Made by a program: the position numbers and the translations under genes
The notes under the pieces: model-generated
What the model was told of the DNA's origin: nothing
Database searches by the model: none
What the model saw: the letters and a program-made list of their open reading frames with translations, nothing else
Shown: positions 44,501 to 53,879 of the stretch, piece after piece
Numbering within the stretch: position 1 is the first letter of the stretch
How the letters are laid out: each line of letters starts with the position of its first letter
From: Coprococcus_C sp934318045
GTDB lineage: Bacteria > Bacillota > Clostridia > Lachnospirales > Lachnospiraceae
Direction: 5' to 3'
DNA: 64,000 bases
Assembly: GCA_934318045.1 (NCBI GenBank)
Contig: CAKREY010000004.1
Coordinates: 1 to 64,000 of the forward strand

Positions 44501-44521
44501 ACATATACCCCTTAATTTTCA

Positions 44522-47101
44522 TCAGTCGTTTGTACATTCACGCAAAACCTTATCAACACTTGTTTGCGTAATTTCCTCTTCTAACAGCTTCCCGATCTGT
44601 CTTGCAATCGTTATATGATCGATTTCCCGTTTCCCTATATAATAAGGATTCTTACGTATTTCAGGGACAAATTCCAACACCGTATCTTTTAAATCCTGTA
44701 TCTTTTCCAAAGAAATCAGCCCTTTATTCCCATATGCAATAAAACATTCTACAAACACCTTTTCAAAGAAATTATAATCTATAATATCTGCAAACGGCTC
44801 ATAGAATCCCATGCGTTTTGTTTTTTCCAACAAATATTTTTGTACTTGTATGCGATCCAAAATATTTTTGTTTTGGCCTGTTATGCTTCCTGTATTTTTA
44901 AACCAGCAATAATATTTTTTCTCGGTTATGTATATTTTTTTACAGACAAGCATCATCAAAAATCCAACATAATTATCTTCGTAACATAATCCTTCCGGAT
45001 AAAAAATCTCCCATTTTATAAAATCTGACTTCTTATATATCTTGTTCCACGCATATACATTCGTTCGATATTCTCCCAGCACGATAGAACGAATATCTTC
45101 TCCCTGTATAGCAACGATTCCACACTCTGCTTCTTCTGATTGTATTTGTCTGTCTGGATATTCTACGCATCTTTTAAATCCGCACATTGCAAGATCACAC
45201 CCTTGCGCAATACCATTTACATATAGATCCTCATACATCTCTGGTTGAATCCAATCATCTGAATCTACGAATGCAATGTACTCCGTCGATGCATGTTTTA
45301 TCCCTACGTTTCTCGCATGACTCAGTCCTGCATTTTGTTCCAGATCGATGACATGAATATTCTGCGGATATTGCTTCTCATAATTCCTTAAGATGTCCAG
45401 TGTATGATCCGTTGACGCATCATTTACCAAAAGAATCTCCATCTTATCTAACCCAAGTGTCTGATGAAGAATACTCTGAATACAGCGTTCTACATATGCT
45501 TCCACATTATAGCAAGGAACTATCACACTTAATACTGGCTTATATGTCGGCAGCACTCCTGTATTCCTGTAATAAATCCACATGATCCGGGCAAATTCCT
45601 TCTCTGAATCCAGATACTCCCCTGCAAGCTTTGTTGCACGCACGGACATGGCATTATACTTATCCGTATCTATCATATACGCCAAAATCTCCCGCTGCAT
45701 CGCTTCATAATCCTTGCAGCAAAAATCCTCCCCTACGATACCGGCAACGTCCCCATAATCAACAGTTACCACCGGCAGTTCCTTACTCATCGCTTCTACA
45801 ACCGATGTTCCTCCGCCCCGGCGGATCGGATTTACGTATAAATCAAACTGTTCCACAACTGATAATATATCCTTGGCGAATCCCACATTCACCACATGTC
45901 CTGTAAGTGCCGGATGTCGTGACATCTTCTCTGCAAAATCAGCACACCCTCCGACAATTCCGACTTGTAACTTCTTGTTTTGTGGTGTTTTTTCCACACA
46001 CTGTTCTAACATGCAAAGGAATTCATCTGTAATTTCCTCCTTCAGGCGTCCCCCAACGACCGCGAGTGCAAATGCATCATCCTCTATACCGATTGATGCT
46101 CTTGTGATTGTATGCGTCTGTGGTTTCAAAGAAAACGTAAACTTTCCCGGGATAATATGTTCTCCGGATTTCCCCATACGTTCCAGAAGCGCATAGCTTT
46201 TTTCTAACATGTTCTGATCAATCACCTGATAATCTGCCAATGTCATTGCCAGTCCCGATTGTATCGTACCCACTGTGATAACCGGAACGAATTCATTCAG
46301 TAATCCTGCGATCAGACTGGTGCCCCCAACCAATACAATGGACGCAGGTTTAATTGCCTGTACAAACGAAATCAACTCCAAAATACCATCTTCATCCGGC
46401 ATAGTTTGGGCACATTGATAAAAACGGAACGTCTCTCCCTGCCATGACACACGATCCTGTGTTGAAAGTTCAGGTATATAATTCCCAATACTTGCATTCT
46501 CAAAATAAATACAGTTCGCCGGGGATAACAGCTCTGCAGTATTTACAAGCATGACGTCCTGTCCAAATCTCTTTTTTAAGACATAACACCGATCCAACGC
46601 CGTCTTTGTCGGTCCATGTTCCGCTGTCAGATACTGTTCTACCAATACAATCGATATGCCTTTATTCAGCTCCGATGCTGCAATTTTTTTGAGTGGGATA
46701 TTTAACTGCTCTTTACACGCCCGCAGAATATCCTCGAGCAATCCCCATGCCATCCGAACGATATCTTCGGTATTGCAAACCGGATATTGAAATATAATGG
46801 AATTAATCTGCTGAAACAGAAAATATTTCTGTTTATAATCGAGCTCATATGCCATCTTGACCATCATGATCAGGTTCTTCAGCATCATCTCGTTCGGATA
46901 AACGGCAATCGCGAAAGAATATAACCAGATGTTCGTCGTAATGCTGCTCCCCTCTTCCCGCAAAATGGCATCCGCGATTTCTTTTCTCACGGACATCTCC
47001 TGTGATTTCGCCATTTTTATCAACATCTCATTATCATCCGGGCTGATGGTTCCCTGCCGCAACAAATTGATAATTTTTTCTTTTAACTCCATAATATCCA
47101 T
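44522..47101 (-). CDS. Bifunctional glycosyltransferase: helical N-terminus, GT-B-like middle, GT2 C-terminus
   Basis: An 859-aa protein. Residues of about 1-130 are helical and of unknown type. Residues of about 150-500 look like a GT-B transferase (VVGGRLKEEITDEFL, GIVGGCADFAEKM, FDLYVNPIRRGGGTSVVEAMSKELPVV). The C-terminal third is a GT2 GT-A domain (LSVIVPCYNVEAYVERCI, VNDASTDHTLDIL, FVDSDDWI). The two glycosyltransferase folds in one chain could add two successive sugars. It lies between the giant LicD-type gene and the Maf gene in one transcript. Confidence 0.85.
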   Translation of the reverse strand: MDIMELKEKIINLLRQGTISPDDNEMLIKMAKSQEMSVRKEIADAILREEGSSITTNIWLYSFAIAVYPNEMMLKNLIMMVKMAYELDYKQKYFLFQQINSIIFQYPVCNTEDIVRMAWGLLEDILRACKEQLNIPLKKIAASELNKGISIVLVEQYLTAEHGPTKTALDRCYVLKKRFGQDVMLVNTAELLSPANCIYFENASIGNYIPELSTQDRVSWQGETFRFYQCAQTMPDEDGILELISFVQAIKPASIVLVGGTSLIAGLLNEFVPVITVGTIQSGLAMTLADYQVIDQNMLEKSYALLERMGKSGEHIIPGKFTFSLKPQTHTITRASIGIEDDAFALAVVGGRLKEEITDEFLCMLEQCVEKTPQNKKLQVGIVGGCADFAEKMSRHPALTGHVVNVGFAKDILSVVEQFDLYVNPIRRGGGTSVVEAMSKELPVVTVDYGDVAGIVGEDFCCKDYEAMQREILAYMIDTDKYNAMSVRATKLAGEYLDSEKEFARIMWIYYRNTGVLPTYKPVLSVIVPCYNVEAYVERCIQSILHQTLGLDKMEILLVNDASTDHTLDILRNYEKQYPQNIHVIDLEQNAGLSHARNVGIKHASTEYIAFVDSDDWIQPEMYEDLYVNGIAQGCDLAMCGFKRCVEYPDRQIQSEEAECGIVAIQGEDIRSIVLGEYRTNVYAWNKIYKKSDFIKWEIFYPEGLCYEDNYVGFLMMLVCKKIYITEKKYYCWFKNTGSITGQNKNILDRIQVQKYLLEKTKRMGFYEPFADIIDYNFFEKVFVECFIAYGNKGLISLEKIQDLKDTVLEFVPEIRKNPYYIGKREIDHITIARQIGKLLEEEITQTSVDKVLRECTND

Positions 47102-47127
47102 CTTGCTATACCCCCTGTAATTCCACC

Positions 47128-48972
47128 CTACTCGTTTGCAATCTCTGATTCTACTTTTGCAATTTCATCTATGATGCAATCCGTACTGTCTGCAATTCCC
47201 TGATACAATTTTGCACTGTTCTTGTACAGCCGAATCGATTCCTGTATATCATCCTGCAATGTCTGATATACTTCTTTGCCAAAATCATAATTTGCCTGTG
47301 CAGAGATCTTTTTCACCAAAATATGTTCTTCCATATCTGCATAATAGGCATCCAATTCCCGATTGCGCTCATTAATCTTCTTTAGCACTTCTTTATCGAA
47401 TTTGCCGGTTTCAAGCATATGCGCCGCCAACGTACAATCCTGAGCACCTACTGCCATCTTGTCTGTAAGAGTCTGGACATGTTCCCGCATCAACGAAAGA
47501 TTATCCAACACCTTTTTCTTTCCTTCTTCTTCGAACAAACGAGGGACAGCCTCTATCCGTCCTGTCACGTCATATCCGACAGTACAATAAGTATCAATCG
47601 CTTCCTGCAAAGTCATAATCCTTGTATGCTTCTTAAACGCGCCACCCTCTGTCGCATCTATAAAATCTATATCCGGATTCCGGTATGCCAGATCCTCGAT
47701 ACTTCGGATAAAGGTATAATAATCTTTCTTTGTCAGCACATCATTTCCATAGATGTCTTTCACATATAAGGTCGGACTGTTAAACGATGTATTCTGATTC
47801 AAATTCTCTCCATCGGCATACTGCTTATTTCCTGTCATGGCCAGATCCTGTCCGATCATGATGATTCGCTTAAATCCCCACTCTTTGGCAAGAGCCATCG
47901 CGTCGAGTGCAACCGAACCGCCTGCAAATACCTCTGTAATCGAAGATCCTTCCTCCCGGAACATCCTCTGCCATGTTGCGGAATCCGATGAATAAAACAC
48001 CAGATTCTTTGATTTTACCATATCCAAAACCTTCGTATTTGCCGTCGCATCTGCAAGCAGAAAAACGTCCGATAAGCCTTCCGCTGTAAAGTTCTTAAGT
48101 TCTTTGTTCGTATCCACAGTAATGGCAAAATCCGGAACGATTCCATGTGCCATAACCGTGTTGATTGCCGAGTCAACGACAATCGTAACCGCTTTCCCCT
48201 TTACCTTCTTTAACAAATCCACATTCTTTTTTAATGATGGTCCTGCAGCCACAATAATCGCAGGGATATCCTCTGGGAAATAATTTTTATACTCTGCCCC
48301 ACTCCGGCAATCCGGAAGGAACCGCATATTCCGCACACTGGCAAGTCCGATTTCCTTCCCCACCTTAATCAGAGTGTTCGTCTGTATCCGGTAATACTCA
48401 TATTTATCCCGTATTACCTGCCTATAATGGTCATACGATTCCGGAAATACTTTTTGATACACCGGTATTGCCATATAACGGTTCGTAAACTCGTTTGCCT
48501 CACTGATATAATCCAGCAGAAATTCTGCAAAATCATCTGCATTGTATGGTTCTACGACTATATGAAACCGCTTATCTGCCAGAAGCTCTGTTATATCAAT
48601 ATTGTGCATAACTGCAGAGAAAACTTCCTTGCTCGGCTCATAGACATAGATTGCTACACCTTCTCCATTTTCTCTAAGGTATGTTCTTGCAAAGCTTCCA
48701 TTTGCAAGTCCAAACATACACAAAAAGGCGTTCTCCGGCATAGTAGCGTATTCTGACATGAGTTTCTCTGCTTCTTTGGCTGGGTTATAAGTAGAATTCA
48801 TATAATTGTCTTTGCCTTCCATATGGCAGCCGACAATCCATTCTCCATTTTTTGCCTGTGTAGCAAAAGCAAACTCATTTTCTTCCAGACTGCTATCCCG
48901 GGAGAATGCCTCCCAGAGTGTCTTATGATGTTGTTCTAATGTATTTAGGTTGTTCTCATATATGGTTTTCAT
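47128..48972 (-). CDS. Maf-type motility-associated flagellin glycosyltransferase
   Basis: A 614-aa protein of the motility accessory factor/MptE-like family (DUF115). The core is AIIVAAGPSLKKNVDLL followed by VTIVVDSAINTVMAHGIVPDFAITVDTNKEL, and later FKRIIMIGQDLAMTGNKQYADG. Maf proteins transfer pseudaminic or legionaminic acid onto flagellin Ser/Thr residues. It sits just downstream of flagellin and upstream of the glycan genes, which is the best evidence that the nonulosonic acid made at 15-18 kb decorates the filament. The ribosome site is AGAGAGG. Confidence 0.93.
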   Translation of the reverse strand: MKTIYENNLNTLEQHHKTLWEAFSRDSSLEENEFAFATQAKNGEWIVGCHMEGKDNYMNSTYNPAKEAEKLMSEYATMPENAFLCMFGLANGSFARTYLRENGEGVAIYVYEPSKEVFSAVMHNIDITELLADKRFHIVVEPYNADDFAEFLLDYISEANEFTNRYMAIPVYQKVFPESYDHYRQVIRDKYEYYRIQTNTLIKVGKEIGLASVRNMRFLPDCRSGAEYKNYFPEDIPAIIVAAGPSLKKNVDLLKKVKGKAVTIVVDSAINTVMAHGIVPDFAITVDTNKELKNFTAEGLSDVFLLADATANTKVLDMVKSKNLVFYSSDSATWQRMFREEGSSITEVFAGGSVALDAMALAKEWGFKRIIMIGQDLAMTGNKQYADGENLNQNTSFNSPTLYVKDIYGNDVLTKKDYYTFIRSIEDLAYRNPDIDFIDATEGGAFKKHTRIMTLQEAIDTYCTVGYDVTGRIEAVPRLFEEEGKKKVLDNLSLMREHVQTLTDKMAVGAQDCTLAAHMLETGKFDKEVLKKINERNRELDAYYADMEEHILVKKISAQANYDFGKEVYQTLQDDIQESIRLYKNSAKLYQGIADSTDCIIDEIAKVESEIANE

Positions 48973-49007
48973 CGTATACCTCTCTATATCGAAACTCTAA
49001 CTACATT

Positions 49008-49280
49008 TTATAATAAATCAAGTATCTCCACAAGTTCATATGTGATCAGATCTGCCATCAAGGTTCCGTCCTCTTCTTCCATCGCTGATAAAATCGGCGT
49101 CAACGCATCTGTGATTAACCGCTGCTGTAATCCCTCATCCTGTATACCTGACGCAATTAACGATAAGTTTGGAATCACACCATTCATTGCAGCTATCCCA
49201 TCCGATACACGTCCCTGATATAAGGTATCTGCAATTGTAAGCAATGTTTCTTTTGTATCTTGTATTAATTCCCGTTCCAT
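49008..49280 (-). CDS. Small unknown 90-aa protein between flagellin and Maf
   Basis: A 90-aa acidic, helical protein beginning MERELIQDTKETLLTIADTL; no family recognised. The start at 49280 has AGGAGG five bases upstream, so translation is likely real. It follows a flagellin terminator-like hairpin (49304-49327), so it may be expressed at a reduced level from the flagellin promoter together with the Maf gene. Its size and helix content recall small secretion chaperones or FliS-type adaptors, but that is a guess from position. Confidence 0.7.
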   Translation of the reverse strand: MERELIQDTKETLLTIADTLYQGRVSDGIAAMNGVIPNLSLIASGIQDEGLQQRLITDALTPILSAMEEEDGTLMADLITYELVEILDLL

Positions 49281-49303
49281 AAAAACCTCCTTATACAAAA
49301 TAT

Positions 49304-49327
49304 GGCTGACCCGCAAGCGAGCCAGCC
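49304..49327 (-). terminator. Partial terminator after flagellin
   Basis: On the minus strand an 11-base stem (GGCUGGCUCGC with GCGGGUCAGCC, two G-U pairs, short loop) is followed by AUAUUUUG. It is 25 bases after the flagellin stop and would reduce transcription into the 90-aa gene and Maf. Confidence 0.75.
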
Positions 49328-49351
49328 AATAAATTGTTCAATAATATGAAA

Positions 49352-50239
49352 TTACTGAAGTAATGAGAGTACACCCTGTGTAGACTGATTTGCCTGAGCC
49401 AACATAGACTGTGCAGCCTGCTGAAGAATATTATTCTTCGTGTAGTTGGTCATCTCTGTAGCCATATCAGTATCACGAATCTGTGATTCTGCAGATGTCA
49501 GGTTCTCTGAGTAGTTCTCGAGGTTATCGATTGTGTACTCAAGTCTGTTCTGCTTAGCACCAAGCTCAGATCTTGCTGCAGATACAGTCTTAATAGCAGA
49601 TGTGATAAGCTTCATAGCTGCAGATGCACCACTGTGTGTGAACATGTTCATGTGAGTCTCACCATTCGTACCAGTAACTTTTTTCGCAAGACCTGCAGAA
49701 GTCTTAAGATCTGCGATTTTAGATCCTGATACACCGAAGAGCTTAGAAGCACTCATCTTCTTGATTGTAATCTCCATGTTCTCGCCCTTAACGGCACCAA
49801 CCTGAAGCTGCTTTTCAGAGAAGTCACCATTCAAAAGCTTTGTGCCGTTGAATGCAGCCTTTGTAGAGATAGAATCGATCTCCTTAGCGAGCTCGCCAAT
49901 CTCATCCTGAATTGCCTTACGATCTACAGATGCGTTTACATCGTTGGCTGCCTTTGTAGCAAGCTCACCCATACGCTGAAGGATGCTGTGGATCTCACTC
50001 ATGTTTCCTTCTGCTGTCTGGATAAGAGATACGCCATCCTCAGCGTTCTTAACTGACTGGTTAATACCTCTGATCTGGTTTCTCATCTTCTCACTGATGG
50101 AAAGACCTGCTGCGTCATCAGCTGCTCTGTTAACCTGATATCCGGAAGACAACTTCTCAGTTGACTTAGATACTGCCTTAACATTAGCGCCCAACATTCT
50201 GTTTGTGTTTGCTGCCTGCAAATTGTGCTGTACTACCAT
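49352..50239 (-). CDS. fliC: Flagellin (major filament protein)
   Basis: A 295-aa flagellin with intact conserved ends and a short variable centre. The N-terminal D0/D1 region (QHNLQAANTNRMLGAN, LSSGYQVNRAADDAAGLSISEKMR) and C-terminal D1/D0 region (ESQIRDTDMATEMTNYTKNNILQQAAQSMLAQANQ, ending in LLQ) are typical. The middle (about 150-215) lacks the large D2/D3 domains. It is secreted by the flagellar export apparatus with FliS as chaperone. The first gene of its own transcript, with a sigma-28-like promoter and a CsrA-type leader, and with glycosylation genes downstream. Confidence 0.97.
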   Translation of the reverse strand: MVVQHNLQAANTNRMLGANVKAVSKSTEKLSSGYQVNRAADDAAGLSISEKMRNQIRGINQSVKNAEDGVSLIQTAEGNMSEIHSILQRMGELATKAANDVNASVDRKAIQDEIGELAKEIDSISTKAAFNGTKLLNGDFSEKQLQVGAVKGENMEITIKKMSASKLFGVSGSKIADLKTSAGLAKKVTGTNGETHMNMFTHSGASAAMKLITSAIKTVSAARSELGAKQNRLEYTIDNLENYSENLTSAESQIRDTDMATEMTNYTKNNILQQAAQSMLAQANQSTQGVLSLLQ

Positions 50240-50246
50240 AATAATT

Positions 50247-50279
50247 CCTCCTTGAATTTATTCCCGCATCCTTGCGAGA
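50247..50279 (-). promoter_or_regulatory. CsrA-type sites in the flagellin leader
   Basis: On the minus strand the leader forms TCTCGCA-AGGA-TGCGGGA (50262-50279), presenting AGGA in the loop; the core GCAAGGATGC matches the CsrA consensus closely. A second GGA lies in the ribosome site itself (CAAGGAGG, 50247-50254). Two such sites, one over the Shine-Dalgarno sequence, are the established design of hag repression by CsrA in Bacillus subtilis. csrA and its antagonist fliW are encoded about 4 kb away. Confidence 0.75.
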
Positions 50280-50385
50280 AGTACTGGGGCACCGCCCCGT
50301 GAATAGTATGTATGTTAGAACCCGCTCTGGGTAGTAACCTTGGTTGAATCTGTAGGAACTTGTCTTGTTTGTTCCTTACACCTTA

Positions 50386-50413
50386 TATATCGGACTGGAA
50401 ATTATATCCTTAA
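50386..50413 (-). promoter_or_regulatory. Sigma-28-like (FliA/SigD) flagellin promoter
   Basis: On the minus strand TTAAGG (50408-50413) and CCGATATA (50386-50393), with 15 bases between TAAG and the CCGATA, match the sigma-D/sigma-28 pattern. It gives a leader of about 140 bases that contains a GGGGC-GGT-GCCCC hairpin and the CsrA-type sites. Confidence 0.75.
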
Positions 50414-50432
50414 CCCTTTTTATAAAGTTTTT

Positions 50433-50915
50433 TTATTTTTTTCTGTCATAGAGCAAAGAGTCATTCACCATGCCGTTTGCCATAGACTTATAATACTTAT
50501 TTGCCACCGTTTTGGACTGTTTCATCTGGCGCACGCCCTGGAATTTCGCAGAGAATACCTGTTCCATCACTGCCCGGTTCCGCTCCTCCACGGCTTCGAT
50601 CTGCATACCGAGATCCACACAGGTACGAATCAGATTCTGTATTGCAAGCAATTCATCTCTGTAAGCCACCGGATCCCGCTGGATCTCAATCCGTACACGG
50701 TCATAGACAGAAGAAAACCCTTTATCGATTTCATTGAGGTTGTCAATCAAAACATCCTTCTTCTCAACAAGCTCCGAAAACTGTTCCTCGTCAAACTTCT
50801 CCGCCGTGGCAATCACCGACTGCTCATTTGTAAGCTTCAAAATCTCTGCCAGATATCTCTGTTTCCGTTCCAGTGATTCACGCATGATATTCACATAAGT
50901 TCCGGTCTGATCCAT
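50433..50915 (-). CDS. fliT: FliT/FlgN-like flagellar chaperone
   Basis: A 160-aa helical protein following fliS, in the position of fliT in the Firmicute operon order. Helical with heptads (ESLERKQRYLAEILKLT…, EKFDEEQFSELVEKKDVLIDNLNEIDKG) in the style of FlgN/FliT chaperones. It should bind FliD or FlgK in the cytosol and deliver them to the export gate. The name is position-based; sequence conservation in this family is low. Confidence 0.72.
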   Translation of the reverse strand: MDQTGTYVNIMRESLERKQRYLAEILKLTNEQSVIATAEKFDEEQFSELVEKKDVLIDNLNEIDKGFSSVYDRVRIEIQRDPVAYRDELLAIQNLIRTCVDLGMQIEAVEERNRAVMEQVFSAKFQGVRQMKQSKTVANKYYKSMANGMVNDSLLYDRKK

Positions 50916-50925
50916 ATCTTACCTC

Positions 50926-51318
50926 CTAGCTCAGTGATAGCTGCGGTCCTTTGGCTTTCGTCATAACTTCCTTCCACACATCCCGCATGCCGTGAAGCTC
51001 TTCTAACGCTCTCTCCAGAAGCTCCATGTCTTTCTTCATGTTTGCCTCCGTCAAAAGTGCAAAGATATAATCATACATACGCTTGAAATCCTCGGCAACC
51101 GGATATTTCATATTCAGTGTCGATGTCAGTTCCACGATGATATTCCGGCATTTCTGGATGTTCGTATTTACTTTCTCATAGTCTTTCTTCTCAAGTCCCA
51201 CAATTGCGATATTGCAGAACTTAACCGCGCCTTCGTATAACATCAACGTAAGTTCTGCCGGTGTTGCTGTCTCGATACGATTGTTTCCATATGCCTTTGC
51301 TGCTATGTTATATGCCAT
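50926..51318 (-). CDS. fliS: Flagellin chaperone FliS
   Basis: A 130-aa protein of standard FliS length. Typical sequence: YGNNRIETATPAELTLMLYEGAVKFCN and LTSTLNMKYPVAEDFKRMYDYIF. It binds the C-terminal D0 helix of flagellin and prevents early polymerisation; in Bacillus it also releases FliW. It overlaps no neighbour (10-base gap) and has GGAGG upstream. Confidence 0.95.
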   Translation of the reverse strand: MAYNIAAKAYGNNRIETATPAELTLMLYEGAVKFCNIAIVGLEKKDYEKVNTNIQKCRNIIVELTSTLNMKYPVAEDFKRMYDYIFALLTEANMKKDMELLERALEELHGMRDVWKEVMTKAKGPQLSLS

Positions 51319-51339
51319 TTATATAACTCCTCCGTCTAT

Positions 51340-53256
51340 TTATGATGCACTTCCGAACAACGATGACAGATATGACTGCTGACTCTGCAGCTTTGCCATC
51401 GCAGATTCCATCTTCGAGAACTGATCATAATACTTATCTTCAAGATTCTGGAGCTTTTCATCCCACTTATCGATGTCATCATCATAATCATCGATCTCAC
51501 TATCCAGCGTCTTGTCATTGTAGAACGTCTGTGTGCTTCGCACACCTTCGATACGTGTCATGGATTTCCGCAGATAATCATACATCTGTGTACCAACACC
51601 GGAAGTGTTTGTTGACCCGCCAATCACCTGTCCTACGATATCACTTCCGCTTTCCAGCAGATTCTTCAAAGTATTCGTCTCAGAAGAGTACTGGTCATCA
51701 TCCTCATCACCGAGGATATGAAGCTTGCCGTGCTCTGTATAATCACCGGTCACAATACCAAGGGAAGCCAAAGTCATCGTCTTCGTACTTCCATCTTCCA
51801 TCGTTACCTGCACGCCCCGATTCAAGGTCGTACGCATGCCGGAAAGCAGTGTCTGCAATGTAGAATCTCGGCGCAGCAATCCCTGCTTTGCCTTCTCTTC
51901 CCACTTCTCGATCTGCGTGTCGGACAGCTTGCTTCTCTCATCCTCTGTTAAGGCATCATACCCTGCATCTTTTTCGTTATAATATTTATTCATCTCGTCA
52001 ATCAGATCGTTGTATGCCTTAACAAATTTTTTCACCGTATTGTAGGCACTGTCTGTATCTGCTGCAACTTCGATATTAACTGCAGAGTCTGTCTTTGCCT
52101 TTGCTGTGATCGTAAGACCGTTGACTGTCAATGTATTACTGTCACTCGTGTATTTTACTTTGTTATAGTAAATAATCGCATCTCTTGCGTCTACCTTTTC
52201 TGCCTTGCTTCCAAGTCCTAGAGCTTCCAATGCACTGCTGTCACTGGATGTCAGATTGAAATCATTCGCAGCACCGGTCTTCGACGCATTGAGATAAAAT
52301 CTTCCATGGGATGCATCGAAGCTTGCAGAGACACCCATCTTAGAGACAGCTGTCGTAAAATCATTGATCGTTGACTTGTCATCTACAACAAAATCCTTGC
52401 CATTGACTGAGAATGTTGTTCCAACCTTAATACCCAGATCTGCAAGCTTGGTCGAGGTTGAGATATCGGTACTTGTAAAGTCCTGCTTTACCTTTGCTGT
52501 GAAGTCGGCACTCATTGTATTGCTGTCCGCATCACCCTTCTCATATCCAACTTCTCCGGACATGCCAAGTGCTGCGCTTTCGATCGTGTAAATCTCCCCG
52601 ACCTTTGTACCATCATCCAGTGTCTTTTCTGAACTATTTGTAAAGACGAGCTTACCATCTTTGAGACTCGCCTGAAGATTCTCATATCCGGAAGTAGCTT
52701 TTAGCTTTGCATTCAATGCACTGATGCTTTCGACTCCGTTATCTCCGCTTCCTCCAAGCTCGAGTTCGAGAGCCGGAATCGTATCGTTTCCTGCGGAGAT
52801 CGTAATCTTCTGACCTGCAAGACCAAGATCTGCCCCCTGCGCATCTACCATGTCCGCAAACTTCGTAGACAGACCGGCGTCATTATAGGTTGTGTAAGAC
52901 TTGCCATATGTCTTGATATTGTCGCCTGTCAGATATGCAGAAGATGCTGTCTGCTCTACAGATACTGAATGTGTACCGTTTGTAGCACCCGCACCTGCCT
53001 TGACCGTCACCTTGGTCTCATCACTGGCTGTTGCCTTCTTGGTCTTATAATTACTAACTGACTTGAATGCAGAAAGCTGTGTCTTGTAGAAGTTATAAAT
53101 CTTCGTATTGAGTCCGCTCCAGATCTCCTTCTTCCACTCGACATCCTGCTTTTTCTGTTTGATTTTATTTACTTTTTCAGAGCTGGCGCTGACCAGTTCT
53201 TTCACCATGCTCTCGGTATCCATACCGGATACGAGACCTGTCATACGCATTGCCAT
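51340..53256 (-). CDS. fliD: Flagellar filament cap protein FliD
   Basis: A 638-aa FliD (HAP2), which forms the filament cap and inserts flagellin subunits. The N-terminus (MRMTGLVSGMDTESMVKELVSA) and the C-terminal coiled coil (DDYDDDIDKWDEKLQNLEDKYYDQFSKMESAMAKLQSQ cut at 20-residue pieces: KMESAMAKLQSQQSYLSSLF) are conserved. The central D2/D3 part is rich in Thr/Ser/Gly/Lys and somewhat longer than in enteric FliD. It is followed by fliS and fliT. A good ribosome site (AGGAGG) precedes the ATG. Confidence 0.95.
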   Translation of the reverse strand: MAMRMTGLVSGMDTESMVKELVSASSEKVNKIKQKKQDVEWKKEIWSGLNTKIYNFYKTQLSAFKSVSNYKTKKATASDETKVTVKAGAGATNGTHSVSVEQTASSAYLTGDNIKTYGKSYTTYNDAGLSTKFADMVDAQGADLGLAGQKITISAGNDTIPALELELGGSGDNGVESISALNAKLKATSGYENLQASLKDGKLVFTNSSEKTLDDGTKVGEIYTIESAALGMSGEVGYEKGDADSNTMSADFTAKVKQDFTSTDISTSTKLADLGIKVGTTFSVNGKDFVVDDKSTINDFTTAVSKMGVSASFDASHGRFYLNASKTGAANDFNLTSSDSSALEALGLGSKAEKVDARDAIIYYNKVKYTSDSNTLTVNGLTITAKAKTDSAVNIEVAADTDSAYNTVKKFVKAYNDLIDEMNKYYNEKDAGYDALTEDERSKLSDTQIEKWEEKAKQGLLRRDSTLQTLLSGMRTTLNRGVQVTMEDGSTKTMTLASLGIVTGDYTEHGKLHILGDEDDDQYSSETNTLKNLLESGSDIVGQVIGGSTNTSGVGTQMYDYLRKSMTRIEGVRSTQTFYNDKTLDSEIDDYDDDIDKWDEKLQNLEDKYYDQFSKMESAMAKLQSQQSYLSSLFGSAS

Positions 53257-53304
53257 AACTAATACCTCCTAAATCACTCACTTCGCTCGTGATGGGGTTC
53301 TCCT

Positions 53305-53769
53305 CTAACGACGCTCATCAACCAGAAGTCCTGCCATCTCCCATGCCTTTGCAAGCATATCGAGTGTCTTCTCCGGCGGAATCTCACGGATGACTTCATC
53401 GGTGTCACTATCTGTAACGGTAATCGAAATCCGGTTTGTATCCTCATGATACTTGAAACTAAGCTGGGTATGATGCATTGGGTTTGCCTGTTTCACTGTC
53501 TTGTTCAGATCATCGACTGCTGCCTTGATCTTGTCCGGTGCAACTTCCTGATCCGTCTGTACCGCACCTCGATCCTGCTGCTGTCCCGGCTGACCGTTGT
53601 TATTGCTGTTGCCCTTTCCGCCAACCGGTGGTAAGCTTGCAACCTGTACCTGCTGCTGTCCGGCAGTACTGCCTGTGTTCACATCCACCGTCTCAGACTG
53701 CGGACGTGTCACTCTTGTGTGTGAACTTACATTTAAGGCTCCTACGCCTCCGATTCCATCCATTCCCAT
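53305..53769 (-). CDS. flaG: FlaG family protein
   Basis: A 154-aa protein. The C-terminal half (about 90-150) is the FlaG domain (TQLSFKYHEDTNRISITVTD, EVIREIPPEKTLDMLAKA), which influences filament length. The N-terminal half is Gln/Gly/Asn/Thr-rich and disordered (GGKGNSNNNGQPGQQQ). It sits 48 bases upstream of fliD, as in many Firmicutes. A GGAGG lies ten bases before the ATG. Confidence 0.92.
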   Translation of the reverse strand: MGMDGIGGVGALNVSSHTRVTRPQSETVDVNTGSTAGQQQVQVASLPPVGGKGNSNNNGQPGQQQDRGAVQTDQEVAPDKIKAAVDDLNKTVKQANPMHHTQLSFKYHEDTNRISITVTDSDTDEVIREIPPEKTLDMLAKAWEMAGLLVDERR

Positions 53770-53879
53770 AATCTATACGCCTCCTTGCGTGAACCTTGTA
53801 TGCCTTCCATCCATGAACGGCATACGCCTATAGTTTCCTACTAGTTGTATCGTCAACTAATCAGTCATACTTTACCACT

